Part shown: one piece after another, positions 1 through 6,340 of the stretch
Numbering within the stretch: position 1 is the first letter of the stretch
Layout of the letters: every line of letters starts with the position of its first letter
Origin: Chitinophagales bacterium
GTDB taxonomy: Bacteria > Bacteroidota > Bacteroidia > Chitinophagales > JAHDHT01
Assembly (NCBI GenBank): GCA_020631175.1
Contig: JAHDHT010000035.1
Span: 13,231 to 19,613 of the forward strand
Length of the DNA stretch: 6,383 nt
Direction of reading: 5' to 3'
Program-made: the position numbers and the translations under genes
Notes under the pieces: generated by a model
What the model was told of the DNA's origin: nothing
What the model saw: the letters and a program-made list of their open reading frames with translations, nothing else
Databases searched by the model: none

Positions 1-53
1 CCGCATACATTCGTACCCGGATCAACCCCCAATATTTTTGTAGAAACTTTCAA
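1..53 (-). CDS. ruvC: RuvC, crossover junction endodeoxyribonuclease (5' end only)
   Basis: This is the N-terminal fragment of the Holliday junction resolvase that cuts four-way junctions together with RuvAB. Only about 17 codons are in the window; the rest lies beyond base 1. Read on the minus strand, the fragment begins MKVSTKILGVDPGTNVCG. The block ILGVDPGT is the first beta strand of RuvC and carries the first catalytic aspartate (D11 here, equivalent to D7 of the E. coli enzyme). No in-frame ATG lies between this block and the upstream in-frame stop, so TTG at 53-51 is the best start; it puts the Asp at the usual distance from the N terminus. The gene diverges from the membrane-protein gene at 90. 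I see no TAnnTTTG box for it. The call rests on a short but very characteristic motif. Confidence 0.85.
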   Translation of the reverse strand, partial: MKVSTKILGVDPGTNVC

Positions 54-65
54 TAATGGATTTTT

Positions 66-73
66 TACTTTTG
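66..73 (+). promoter_or_regulatory. Bacteroidota-type -7 box TACTTTTG for the membrane-protein/DUF3108 operon
   Basis: TACTTTTG matches the Bacteroidota -7 consensus TAnnTTTG exactly. It sits in the 36-bp gap between the divergent ruvC and membrane-protein starts. Transcription would begin about 5-8 bases after it, leaving a leader of only about 10 nt before the TTG at 90. No TTTG lies at the expected spacing of about 19 bp upstream; the nearest is at 37-40, with a 25-bp spacer. The match is visible in the sequence; its function is inferred. Confidence 0.5.
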
Positions 74-89
74 TGCCTTAATTATTCTT

Positions 90-1064
90 TTGAACGCTGT
101 TTCACTTAAACGATTATCTTCAATTGCATTAAAGGTACTTATTCTGGTACTTCTGATATGGGCTATTTATATACAGCTTTTTCAACAGCAACAGTTCGAA
201 AATCTTCAGGAAGCCTTTTATGAAAATATTCACACATCATATATTTTAATTATCGCGCTTGTTTTGACTTTAATGCCTCCTGTTTGGTATCTCGAAACAC
301 AAAAATGGCGAAACTTAATTCAAATCGAAGGTAAACCCCTTTTTATTGATGCTCTGAAAGGAGTGCTCTCAGGTGTAACACTCGCCTTTTTCACGCCTAA
401 TAGAATCGGCGATTATGCCGGAAGAATCTTATTCGTTAAAAACGGATTTAAAGCAGAAGCAGTAAAAGCTTCAATTGCCGGAAGTTTAAGTCAGTTTATT
501 ACAACCATAGCGATTGGTTTAATTTTACTGTCAACTACACTTTTCAAATTCAGCGGCATAGAAATCAACTATCTGCAACTATTGATTGTTAGCAGCATTA
601 TTTTTTTATCGATTGCGGTTTGGTGTTTTATCAGGTTTGATCAATTGTCAAAAAAGTTGCTTCAATTAAACATCTTTAGAAAATGGAGTTCTAAGATAAA
701 ACAGATCAATTCGTATACCGGCAAACAATTAGGGCAGACAATGCTGTTTTCAATAAGCCGATATCTTCTATTTTCAACGCAATATGTGCTGTTGTTGATT
801 TTGTTTGGGGTGGATGGAGATTTGTTTTTATTATTCGGATTGGTCGGAATTAGTTATTTAATTCAAACGATAATTCCATCTTTTGCATTATTAGAATTAG
901 GCATAAGAGGAAATGTAGCGATGTTTTTATTTGGCCAGTTTGGCGCAAATGAATTAGCTGTTTTAGCAGCAACCAGTTTGTTATGGATAATAAATTTATT
1001 AATTCCGGCTTTAATAGGTAGTCTGATTTTATTCAGTGTCAACTTCTTCGGAAATGAAAGTTAA
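90..1064 (+). CDS. LPG_synthase_TM / UPF0104 family integral membrane protein
   Basis: This 324-residue inner-membrane protein resembles the membrane (flippase-like) half of lysylphosphatidylglycerol synthases, but has no C-terminal aminoacyl-transfer domain. Hydrophobic segments lie at about residues 12-31, 49-68, 88-102, 127-152, 160-182, 218-240, 244-268 and 288-319. Two conserved-looking loops fit the family: TPNRIGDYAGR at 102-112 (the P-x-R-x-G-[ED] type motif) and PSFALLELGIRG at 263-274. The start is TTG at 90; no ATG occurs in frame between the upstream stop at 54-56 and residue 62, which is already in the second membrane segment. The DUF3108 gene overlaps its end by 11 bp, so the two are probably co-transcribed and co-translated. 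Homologues lacking the synthase domain are mostly uncharacterised. A lipid or polyprenyl-linked substrate is plausible but not shown here, and the family call is from motif and topology only. Confidence 0.75.
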   Translation: MNAVSLKRLSSIALKVLILVLLIWAIYIQLFQQQQFENLQEAFYENIHTSYILIIALVLTLMPPVWYLETQKWRNLIQIEGKPLFIDALKGVLSGVTLAFFTPNRIGDYAGRILFVKNGFKAEAVKASIAGSLSQFITTIAIGLILLSTTLFKFSGIEINYLQLLIVSSIIFLSIAVWCFIRFDQLSKKLLQLNIFRKWSSKIKQINSYTGKQLGQTMLFSISRYLLFSTQYVLLLILFGVDGDLFLLFGLVGISYLIQTIIPSFALLELGIRGNVAMFLFGQFGANELAVLAATSLLWIINLLIPALIGSLILFSVNFFGNES

Positions 1065-1869
1065 CTTAATAGGCATATTTTTAATTTGTTTTTTCAGCAT
1101 CCTTGCTCAGGATTGCCCTGAAGAAAATACTACTTTTCAGGACGGAGAACGCATTACTTTTCGAGGGGCGTATAATTGGGGGCTTGTTTGGTTAAATGCA
1201 GGAGAAGCTACTTTTAAAGTAACAGAAGAAACCTTACTTGATCAACCCGTGTACCATGTTGTAGGTGATGGAAAAACATATGAATCCTATGATTGGTTTT
1301 TTAAAGTACGTGATAAGTACGAAACCTATATTCATACCAATTCTCTTTTGCCCTTACGTTTTGTTCGAAATGTAAGTGAGGGCAATTTCACGCTCAATAA
1401 TCAATATACATTCAACCAGGAAGAAAATACAGCACATATAGATTATATTAAAAAGAAAGGTCGCCTCAAAAGGGAAAACGAAACACTTGCATTGCCTAAT
1501 TGCACACATGATGTTTTATCAGCAGTTATGTTTGTTCGTAATCTCGATTTTCAAAATTATACGAAAGGCGACAGTATATTTTTCAGCATCTTTCTGGATG
1601 CAGAAGTTTTTAATGTAAGTATCGTTTACCAGGGTGAAGAAGAAATAAAATTGAAAAAAGGAGATCGATATAATACATTCAAATTTACCTTTGAATTAAT
1701 TGCCGGAACTATATTCGAAGAAGGTCAAACGATGACCGTATGGGCTACAGCAGACCGAAACAAAGTGCCACTTGTCATCGAATCTCCTTTGATTGTTGGC
1801 AGCGCCAAATTTTATATGTTAGACTATGAAGGATTAAAATATCCGATGGAAGCTCTAATTGAAAAGTAA
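1054..1869 (+). CDS. Secreted DUF3108 domain protein
   Basis: This is a 271-residue exported protein of unknown function. Residues 1-18 form a short signal peptide (K2, hydrophobic core 5-17, probable cleavage after ILA18 before QDC). C21 is not in a lipobox, so a soluble periplasmic protein is more likely than a lipoprotein. The rest fits DUF3108: FRGAYNWGLVWLNAGEATF at 36-54 is the usual opening strand pair with the AGEA turn, HDVLSAVMFVRN at 152-163 is the typical central motif, and DRNKVPLVIES...GSAKF at 234-253 is the closing part. I chose ATG at 1054 over the in-frame GTG at 1036 because it places the lysine directly before the hydrophobic core. The 11-bp overlap with the membrane-protein gene suggests translational coupling and a shared envelope role. 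The biochemical function of DUF3108 is not known to me. Confidence 0.8.
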   Translation: MKVNLIGIFLICFFSILAQDCPEENTTFQDGERITFRGAYNWGLVWLNAGEATFKVTEETLLDQPVYHVVGDGKTYESYDWFFKVRDKYETYIHTNSLLPLRFVRNVSEGNFTLNNQYTFNQEENTAHIDYIKKKGRLKRENETLALPNCTHDVLSAVMFVRNLDFQNYTKGDSIFFSIFLDAEVFNVSIVYQGEEEIKLKKGDRYNTFKFTFELIAGTIFEEGQTMTVWATADRNKVPLVIESPLIVGSAKFYMLDYEGLKYPMEALIEK

Positions 1870-1870
1870 A

Positions 1871-2770
1871 TTACTCTTGTAAAGCGATCATTTGATCTCC
1901 GTCTCTTTTGATGCTGATTTTTGCACCCAAATGAAAGCCAAGATTTTGCTTCCCATGACCGGCAGGAAAATTAAAGACAACAGGAAAGTCGTACTCCTTT
2001 ACAGCATCGTAAATAATTTCTTCCGCATTCTTTCCAAAAGGCACTGTATTATCATGCATGTCGCTCATCCCTCCAACTAATAATCCATCCAATACTTCCA
2101 GTTTACCCGATCGTTTTAATTGCATCATCATACGATCGATATGATATAAATATTCATCTAAATCTTCCAGAAATAAAATCTTACCACCCGGATTAAATCC
2201 GGCTACTGTCCCATTTATGCTATATAAAACAGATAAATTTCCACCCATTAATTTCCCCTCCATTAATGCACCCCGATTTAAGGGATGAGCTTTGAAAGTG
2301 TATGTATTTGTATTTCCAAACAACGCATTTTTTAAACTGCTAAGATTTTCTTCAGAAGCAGTTCCAAATTCAAAAGGCATTATACCATGAACGCTACACA
2401 TCGCTAATTTCTCCTGAAGAAAGGCATGTAAAACAGTAATATCACTATAGCCCACAAACCATTTCGGGTCTTGTAAGAATCGGGTAAAGTTGACATGATC
2501 AATGATACGAACAGTTCCATAGCCACCACGGGCACAAAAAACAGCTTTAATTTCAGGATCGTTTAGCATAAGCTGCAGATCTTTTATTCTTAAAGAATCA
2601 TCACCACCGTATTGATTATCAACCGCGCCTATGGTTTTTCCATTAACTACATTAAGGCTCCACTCTTCCATAGTTTTATAAAAAGCACTTAAGTCTTCAG
2701 TAGAAACTTTTCTCGCTGTACATATAAGACCGACTTTATCTCCGGCTTTTAAGGCTTCAGGTTTTCGCAT
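1871..2770 (-). CDS. LD-carboxypeptidase, peptidase family S66 (LdcA-like)
   Basis: This 299-residue cytoplasmic serine peptidase is of the type that removes the terminal D-alanine from muropeptide tetrapeptides (L,D-bond) during peptidoglycan recycling. The S66 signatures are in order: GDKVGLICTAR at 10-20; FCARGGYGTVRII at 78-90; GYSDIT at 107-112 with nucleophile S109; LEDLDEYLYHIDRMMMQL at 201-218 with the probable catalytic E202; and AGHGKQNLGFHLG at 270-282 with H272 as the probable catalytic His. The spacings (93 and 70 residues) are close to the Ser115/Glu217/His285 triad of the Pseudomonas enzyme. There is no signal peptide, as expected for a cytosolic recycling enzyme, and the length is normal. 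The ATG at 2770-2768 fits both the N-terminal motif and the promoter at 2796-2803. Related microcin-resistance MccF proteins share the fold, so substrate is inferred; I see no feature favouring MccF. Confidence 0.92.
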   Translation of the reverse strand: MRKPEALKAGDKVGLICTARKVSTEDLSAFYKTMEEWSLNVVNGKTIGAVDNQYGGDDSLRIKDLQLMLNDPEIKAVFCARGGYGTVRIIDHVNFTRFLQDPKWFVGYSDITVLHAFLQEKLAMCSVHGIMPFEFGTASEENLSSLKNALFGNTNTYTFKAHPLNRGALMEGKLMGGNLSVLYSINGTVAGFNPGGKILFLEDLDEYLYHIDRMMMQLKRSGKLEVLDGLLVGGMSDMHDNTVPFGKNAEEIIYDAVKEYDFPVVFNFPAGHGKQNLGFHLGAKISIKRDGDQMIALQE

Positions 2771-2787
2771 GCTAAGATTTCGATTGT

Positions 2788-2795
2788 TACATTTG
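2788..2795 (+). promoter_or_regulatory. -7 box TACATTTG of the metG promoter
   Basis: TACATTTG is an exact match to the Bacteroidota -7 consensus TAnnTTTG, 25 bases before the metG ATG. It predicts transcription from about 2800-2803 and a leader of about 20 nt. The -33 region is weak: TTTC at 2763-2766 lies 21 bp upstream. The box directly abuts the -7 box of the divergent LD-carboxypeptidase gene. The match is seen; activity is inferred. Confidence 0.6.
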
Positions 2796-2803
2796 CAAAG
2801 CTA
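2796..2803 (-). promoter_or_regulatory. -7 box TAGCTTTG of the LD-carboxypeptidase promoter
   Basis: Read on the minus strand this is TAGCTTTG, an exact TAnnTTTG match, 25 bases before the ATG at 2770. On the same strand a TTTC (plus-strand 2823-2826) lies with a 19-bp spacer, a three-of-four match to the -33 TTTG element. That puts its -33 element over the metG start codon (2821-2823), so the promoter intrudes into the neighbouring gene. Confidence 0.6.
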
Positions 2804-2820
2804 ATTCATTGGCCTTTGTT

Positions 2821-4944
2821 ATGAAAAGAAATTTTAAAAGATATACAGTAACTGCAGCATTGCCTTACGCAAACGGTCCGATTCATATCGGGCATATCGC
2901 CGGCGCTTATATACCTGCAGATATTTTTGTGCGCTACCTGCGTTTACAAGGAAAAGATGTGGTTTTCGTCTGTGGTTCAGATGAGCATGGAGCTGCCATT
3001 ACTATACAGGCAAAGAAAGAAGGCATCAGTCCGAAAGAAATTGTAGATAAATATCACCAAATTATAAAATCGGCATTCGACGGAATTGATATGAGTTTTG
3101 ATATTTATCATAGAACAAGCTCCGATTTACATCATGAAACTTCTTCAGCCTATTTTAAAAAGCTATATGACAAAGGCGTTTTTATTGAAAAGGAATCTGA
3201 GCAGTATTATGATGAAACCTTTAAGCAATTTTTAGCAGACCGATATATAAAAGGCACCTGTCCGAAATGTGATTATGATAGTGCCTATGGCGATCAGTGC
3301 GAAAATTGCGGATCAACTTTGAGTCCGACCGAATTAATTAATCCTGTTTCCACATTAAGCGGTGCAACACCGGTAATAAAAAAAACCACTCATTGGTATT
3401 TGCCTTTAAATAATGATACAGAATGGTTGCTGGACTGGATTAATAATGGAAAATTAAATAATGAAAAATTACATGAACCGGCTGAGTGGAAAAAAAATGT
3501 TTTAGGTCAATGTAATTCATGGTTGAAAGATGGCCTGCAACCAAGAGCGATTACGAGAGATTTAGATTGGGGAGTTAAAGTTCCTCTTGCGAACGCTGAG
3601 GGTAAGGTGTTGTATGTATGGCTCGATGCGCCAATAGGATATATTAGTGCGACAAAGCAATGGGCTTTAGATAATAATAAAGATTGGGAGCCATATTGGA
3701 AGGATGAAGATACCGCCTTGTATCATTTTATCGGGAAGGATAATATTGTTTTTCATACTATAATTTTTCCATCTTTATTAAAAGCGCATGGTGATTTTAT
3801 TTTGCCTCAAAATGTTCCCGGAAATGAGTTTATGAACATGGAAGGAAAAAAAATAAGTACTTCAAGAGGATGGGTAATTAATATTCATGATTATTTAGAA
3901 CAACATCCAACTAAAACGGATGAACTCAGATATGTTTTAACGGCAAATATGCCTGAAACAAAAGATAGTGAATTTACATGGAAGGATTTTCAAAGCAGAA
4001 TTAACGGAGAGCTCGTAGCTACCTTCGGTAATTTTGTAAATCGGGTGATGGTGTTGATGAAAAAATATTACAGCGGCGAAGTTCCTTCAATAAATATTAA
4101 TTTAAAGATCAATAACGGTGAGACTGAAGGTAACTCAACTGATTTTAAAGCTGAGTTAAAAACTATTCAGGATAAAATAAACCGGGTAGGTGAAAGTATA
4201 GAAAAATTCAGATATAGAGAAGCTTTATCGAGACTGATTGAATTTGCTTCTTATGGAAATGGATTGTTACAATTTAATGAGCCCTGGAAAAAAATAAAGG
4301 AAGACGAAGAAACAGTTAAAGTAATTATGCTTGCCGCAGTAAATATTGTAGCTGGTCTTGCTGTTGCATCGCAACCTTTTCTTCCTAAAACCGCTGAAAA
4401 ATTATTTAAGATGCTTTCTTTAAATAGCGAAGATTTCACCTGGGGTAATGCAGCTGAAATAATTCAGCAGAAATTAATTGCAGGGCATCAATTAAATGAA
4501 CCTGAAATTTTATTTGAAAAAATAGAAGATGAGTTTGTGGAAAAGGAAATAGAAAAATTAAATCAAATGGCACAAAACGCTGCGGCTATGGGTAGTGAGT
4601 CGAAAGTTGAAATTAAAGACGAGATTCAATATGATGATTTTTCTAAAATGGATTTTAGAATCGGAACAATAATAGAAGCTGAAAAAGTACCTAAGGCAGA
4701 TAAGTTGTTAAAGCTAACCGTAGATTTAGGTTTTGAAAAGAGAACAATTGTTTCGGGGATTGCTAAATTTTTCAAAGCAGAAGATGTGTTGAATAAACAG
4801 GTAATGGTACTTGTAAATCTGGCTCCAAGAAAATTAAGAGGCATTATGTCTGAAGGGATGATTTTAATGGCTGAAAATAAAGACGGAGAATTAAAATTTG
4901 TTTCTCCGGAAGGATTAACTGACAACGGAAGTTCAGTAAGCTGA
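2821..4944 (+). CDS. metG: Methionine--tRNA ligase (MetRS) with C-terminal tRNA-binding domain
   Basis: This is a 707-residue cytoplasmic class I aminoacyl-tRNA synthetase that charges tRNA-Met with methionine using ATP. Visible in order are: the Rossmann opening YTVTAALPYANGPIHIGH with the HIGH motif at 22-25; a one-knuckle zinc site C147-x2-C150-x9-C160-x2-C163; the core motif YVWLDAPIGY at 265-274; the signature loop KISTS at 344-348; an alpha-helical anticodon-binding domain at about 365-555; a charged linker at 565-600; and a Trbp111/EMAPII-type OB-fold tRNA-binding domain at about 604-707, including DFRIGTI and KLRGIMSEGMIL. The length fits the long dimeric MetRS form. ATG at 2821 is preferred over the in-frame TTG at 2809, which would fall only a few bases after the predicted transcription start and adds four non-conserved residues. 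The second lysine of KMSKS is replaced by Thr. All key domains are intact. Confidence 0.97.
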   Translation: MKRNFKRYTVTAALPYANGPIHIGHIAGAYIPADIFVRYLRLQGKDVVFVCGSDEHGAAITIQAKKEGISPKEIVDKYHQIIKSAFDGIDMSFDIYHRTSSDLHHETSSAYFKKLYDKGVFIEKESEQYYDETFKQFLADRYIKGTCPKCDYDSAYGDQCENCGSTLSPTELINPVSTLSGATPVIKKTTHWYLPLNNDTEWLLDWINNGKLNNEKLHEPAEWKKNVLGQCNSWLKDGLQPRAITRDLDWGVKVPLANAEGKVLYVWLDAPIGYISATKQWALDNNKDWEPYWKDEDTALYHFIGKDNIVFHTIIFPSLLKAHGDFILPQNVPGNEFMNMEGKKISTSRGWVINIHDYLEQHPTKTDELRYVLTANMPETKDSEFTWKDFQSRINGELVATFGNFVNRVMVLMKKYYSGEVPSININLKINNGETEGNSTDFKAELKTIQDKINRVGESIEKFRYREALSRLIEFASYGNGLLQFNEPWKKIKEDEETVKVIMLAAVNIVAGLAVASQPFLPKTAEKLFKMLSLNSEDFTWGNAAEIIQQKLIAGHQLNEPEILFEKIEDEFVEKEIEKLNQMAQNAAAMGSESKVEIKDEIQYDDFSKMDFRIGTIIEAEKVPKADKLLKLTVDLGFEKRTIVSGIAKFFKAEDVLNKQVMVLVNLAPRKLRGIMSEGMILMAENKDGELKFVSPEGLTDNGSSVS

Positions 4945-4954
4945 TTAATGACTT

Positions 4955-5004
4955 ATAATTCAATAAATTCGTTGTAAATTTAGAGACGATAATAATTGAA
5001 TTAT
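4955..5004. repeat. 10-bp perfect inverted repeat flanking the hydrolase promoter region
   Basis: ATAATTCAAT at 4955-4964 is the exact reverse complement of ATTGAATTAT at 4995-5004. Arm centres are 40 bp apart. The right arm runs into the hydrolase ATG (5003-5005), and the interval contains the weak -7 candidate at 4975-4982. It could be a paired operator or chance in AT-rich DNA. It does not resemble a terminator, having a 30-nt loop and no T-run. Confidence 0.35.
4975..4982 (+). promoter_or_regulatory. Weak -7 box candidate TAAATTTA ahead of the secreted hydrolase
   Basis: TAAATTTA matches TAnnTTTG at all but the last base and would give a leader of about 14 nt before the ATG at 5003. No convincing -33 TTTG is present at the right spacing. 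No terminator separates metG from the hydrolase, so the gene may instead be read through from metG. This is a weak call in AT-rich DNA. Confidence 0.25.
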
Positions 5005-6214
5005 GATTAAAAAACATGTACTCCTAACAATTGCATTAATTGCAATTTTATTTTCTGCTCAGGCACAGGATTGTGATGGCAGATATCTCGAAGAAATTTT
5101 TGACAATGTCGATGTAAGTACGGTTGTATATTCTGATGTAACAGGATTTACAATGGATATTTATCAGCCGGCAGGAGATGAAGATATTGAAGAACGACCA
5201 TTAATTTTATTTGCACATGGTGGAAGTTTTTCTGCAGGAACACCTCAGACTCAAACAATGATTAGCATGTGTACTGCTTTTGCTAAAAGAGGATATGTTG
5301 CTGCTTCTTATCAGTATTCGTTAACGAATGCAATAAACTTATTAGATTCTGTTTTCATGATTAATCATGTAATGAAGGCAGTTGCAGATGGTAAGTCAGC
5401 TGTAAGGTATTTTAGAAAGGATTATGAAGAGAATAATAACACTTATCGAATAGATTCAGAACAAATTTTCGTAGGAGGGAATTCAGCCGGTGCTATTTTA
5501 GCAATGCATCTGGCTTACTTACAATACGATGAAGCACCAGACTACATTCAAACTGCTATTGATGCGAATGGTGGAATTGAAGGAAATGCAGGTAATGATG
5601 GATATAGTAGTGACGTAAAAGGGGTAGTGAATTTAGCCGGCGGTTTAAATCAGTTATCTTTTATAGATCCAAATGATGTTCCTGTTGTAAGTTTTCATGG
5701 TGATGCCGATGAAGTGGTTCCTTATGATTGTAACAGCGTTTTTTGGGGTACATTAGGTAATAATTTGGTAAATATTTGTGGCTCAGGTACTATGCAGCCT
5801 GTTTTAGATTATAATGGAGTACCGAATAGCCTTACAACATACCCTGGTGCAGATCATGTGCCTTGGGAGTCTTCGCCGGGAATTTATGAAGAGATCCATA
5901 CTACAGCCTCTGCATTTTTGTATGATTATATTGAATGTGAGAGCACGATCAGTTCAATAGAGACTTTAGAAGACATGTTTGTTTCGGCCTATCCAAACCC
6001 TGCACAAAACAATATTTATTTACAATGGAATGGAGATCGTCATGAAAATGTAAACATTCAATTAGTAAATAACCTCGGACAAGTATTGTATATAAATAAT
6101 GGGAATAGCTCAAGTATACAACAAATAGAAGCAGCTGGCTTGCCTCGTGGCGTTTACAGTTTGATTATTCGAACTGAAAAAAGTCAGCTTATTAACAAAA
6201 TTTTACTTGATTGA
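5003..6214 (+). CDS. Secreted alpha/beta hydrolase (carboxylesterase-like) with T9SS sorting domain
   Basis: This 403-residue exported enzyme probably hydrolyses a carboxylic ester; its substrate cannot be read from the sequence. Residues 1-21 are a signal peptide (KK, hydrophobic core, AQA before QDC). The alpha/beta-hydrolase domain spans about 45-310. H72-G73-G74 forms the oxyanion-hole HGG motif; GNSAG at 159-163 is the nucleophile elbow with S161; HGDADEVVP at 232-240 holds the acid, most likely D236; and H285 in GADHVPW completes the triad. It resembles carboxylesterases/BD-FAE-type esterases more than lipases with lids. From about 326 there is a Por secretion-tail (TIGR04183-type) domain: AYPNPAQNNIYL at 329-340, then a beta-rich part, GLPRGVY at 379-385 and the ending KILLD. 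Type IX secretion across the outer membrane is therefore likely. It follows metG by 58 bp with no terminator between, though a functional link is unlikely. Intact and full length. Confidence 0.9.
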   Translation: MIKKHVLLTIALIAILFSAQAQDCDGRYLEEIFDNVDVSTVVYSDVTGFTMDIYQPAGDEDIEERPLILFAHGGSFSAGTPQTQTMISMCTAFAKRGYVAASYQYSLTNAINLLDSVFMINHVMKAVADGKSAVRYFRKDYEENNNTYRIDSEQIFVGGNSAGAILAMHLAYLQYDEAPDYIQTAIDANGGIEGNAGNDGYSSDVKGVVNLAGGLNQLSFIDPNDVPVVSFHGDADEVVPYDCNSVFWGTLGNNLVNICGSGTMQPVLDYNGVPNSLTTYPGADHVPWESSPGIYEEIHTTASAFLYDYIECESTISSIETLEDMFVSAYPNPAQNNIYLQWNGDRHENVNIQLVNNLGQVLYINNGNSSSIQQIEAAGLPRGVYSLIIRTEKSQLINKILLD

Positions 6215-6237
6215 TGCAACTAAAATCATTAAGTTTG
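6206..6237 (+). promoter_or_regulatory. Promoter candidate CTTG-N20-TAAGTTTG downstream of the hydrolase
   Basis: TAAGTTTG at 6230-6237 is an exact Bacteroidota -7 box, starting 15 bases after the hydrolase stop. CTTG at 6206-6209 is a three-of-four match to the -33 TTTG with a 20-bp spacer. Predicted transcription from about 6242-6245 would start just before the ATG at 6250. It is the best paired promoter match in the window, but no known gene follows it. Confidence 0.45.
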
Positions 6238-6249
6238 CGTTTAGTATAA

Positions 6250-6315
6250 TGAAACAGGTAATGATCCTGTTCATTTTGTTCTTCTCTTTAAGTAATGTTT
6301 TTTCATAGTGAGTAG
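6250..6315 (+). CDS. 21-residue hydrophobic ORF, signal-peptide-like (microprotein or gene remnant)
   Basis: ATG at 6250 opens a 21-codon frame, MKQVMILFILFFSLSNVFHSE, closed by TAG. It has a lysine at position 2, a hydrophobic core at 4-14 and a polar end, the layout of a Bacteroidota signal peptide; in this phylum such peptides often end in a form like NVFAQ. It has its own promoter candidate just upstream and a terminator 25 bp downstream. Two readings are open: the surviving 5' end of a secreted-protein gene whose body was deleted, or a genuine membrane micropeptide. Nothing after the stop looks coding. It could also be chance, since 21-codon frames are common and T-rich DNA encodes hydrophobic residues. 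Confidence 0.3.
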
Positions 6316-6320
6316 GTTTT

Positions 6321-6338
6321 GGGTTAATAATATAACCC
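6321..6338 (+). other. Small hairpin GGGTTA-ATAATA-TAACCC
   Basis: GGGTTA at 6321-6326 pairs perfectly with TAACCC at 6333-6338 around a 6-nt AT loop. It stands two bases before the strong terminator stem, so the transcript would end in two tandem hairpins. It has no T-run of its own and is not a terminator by itself. Confidence 0.5.
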
Positions 6339-6340
6339 GC

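Noticed and set aside
1036..1053. GTG start for the DUF3108 gene
   Set aside because: It would add a six-residue polar extension before a normal signal peptide; the ATG at 1054 gives the expected Lys-then-hydrophobic start.
1054..1120. Lipoprotein signal for the DUF3108 protein (C21)
   Set aside because: The residues before C21 (AQD) do not form a lipobox; cleavage after A18 by signal peptidase I is more likely.
1892..2080. 62-codon plus-strand ORF
   Set aside because: It lies wholly antisense within the well-supported LD-carboxypeptidase gene and has no recognisable domain.
2809..2820. TTG start for metG
   Set aside because: It adds AFV ahead of a good ATG and would fall almost at the predicted transcription start.
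4251..4439. 62-codon minus-strand ORF inside metG
   Set aside because: It is a shadow of the conserved MetRS anticodon-binding region; no promoter or motif supports it.
4626..4925. 99-codon minus-strand ORF inside metG
   Set aside because: It is antisense to the conserved C-terminal tRNA-binding domain and its composition mirrors that frame.
5029..5047. Inverted repeat AATTGCA/TGCAATT at the start of the hydrolase gene
   Set aside because: It follows from repeated Ile-Ala-Leu/Ile codons of the signal peptide; no independent sign of regulation.
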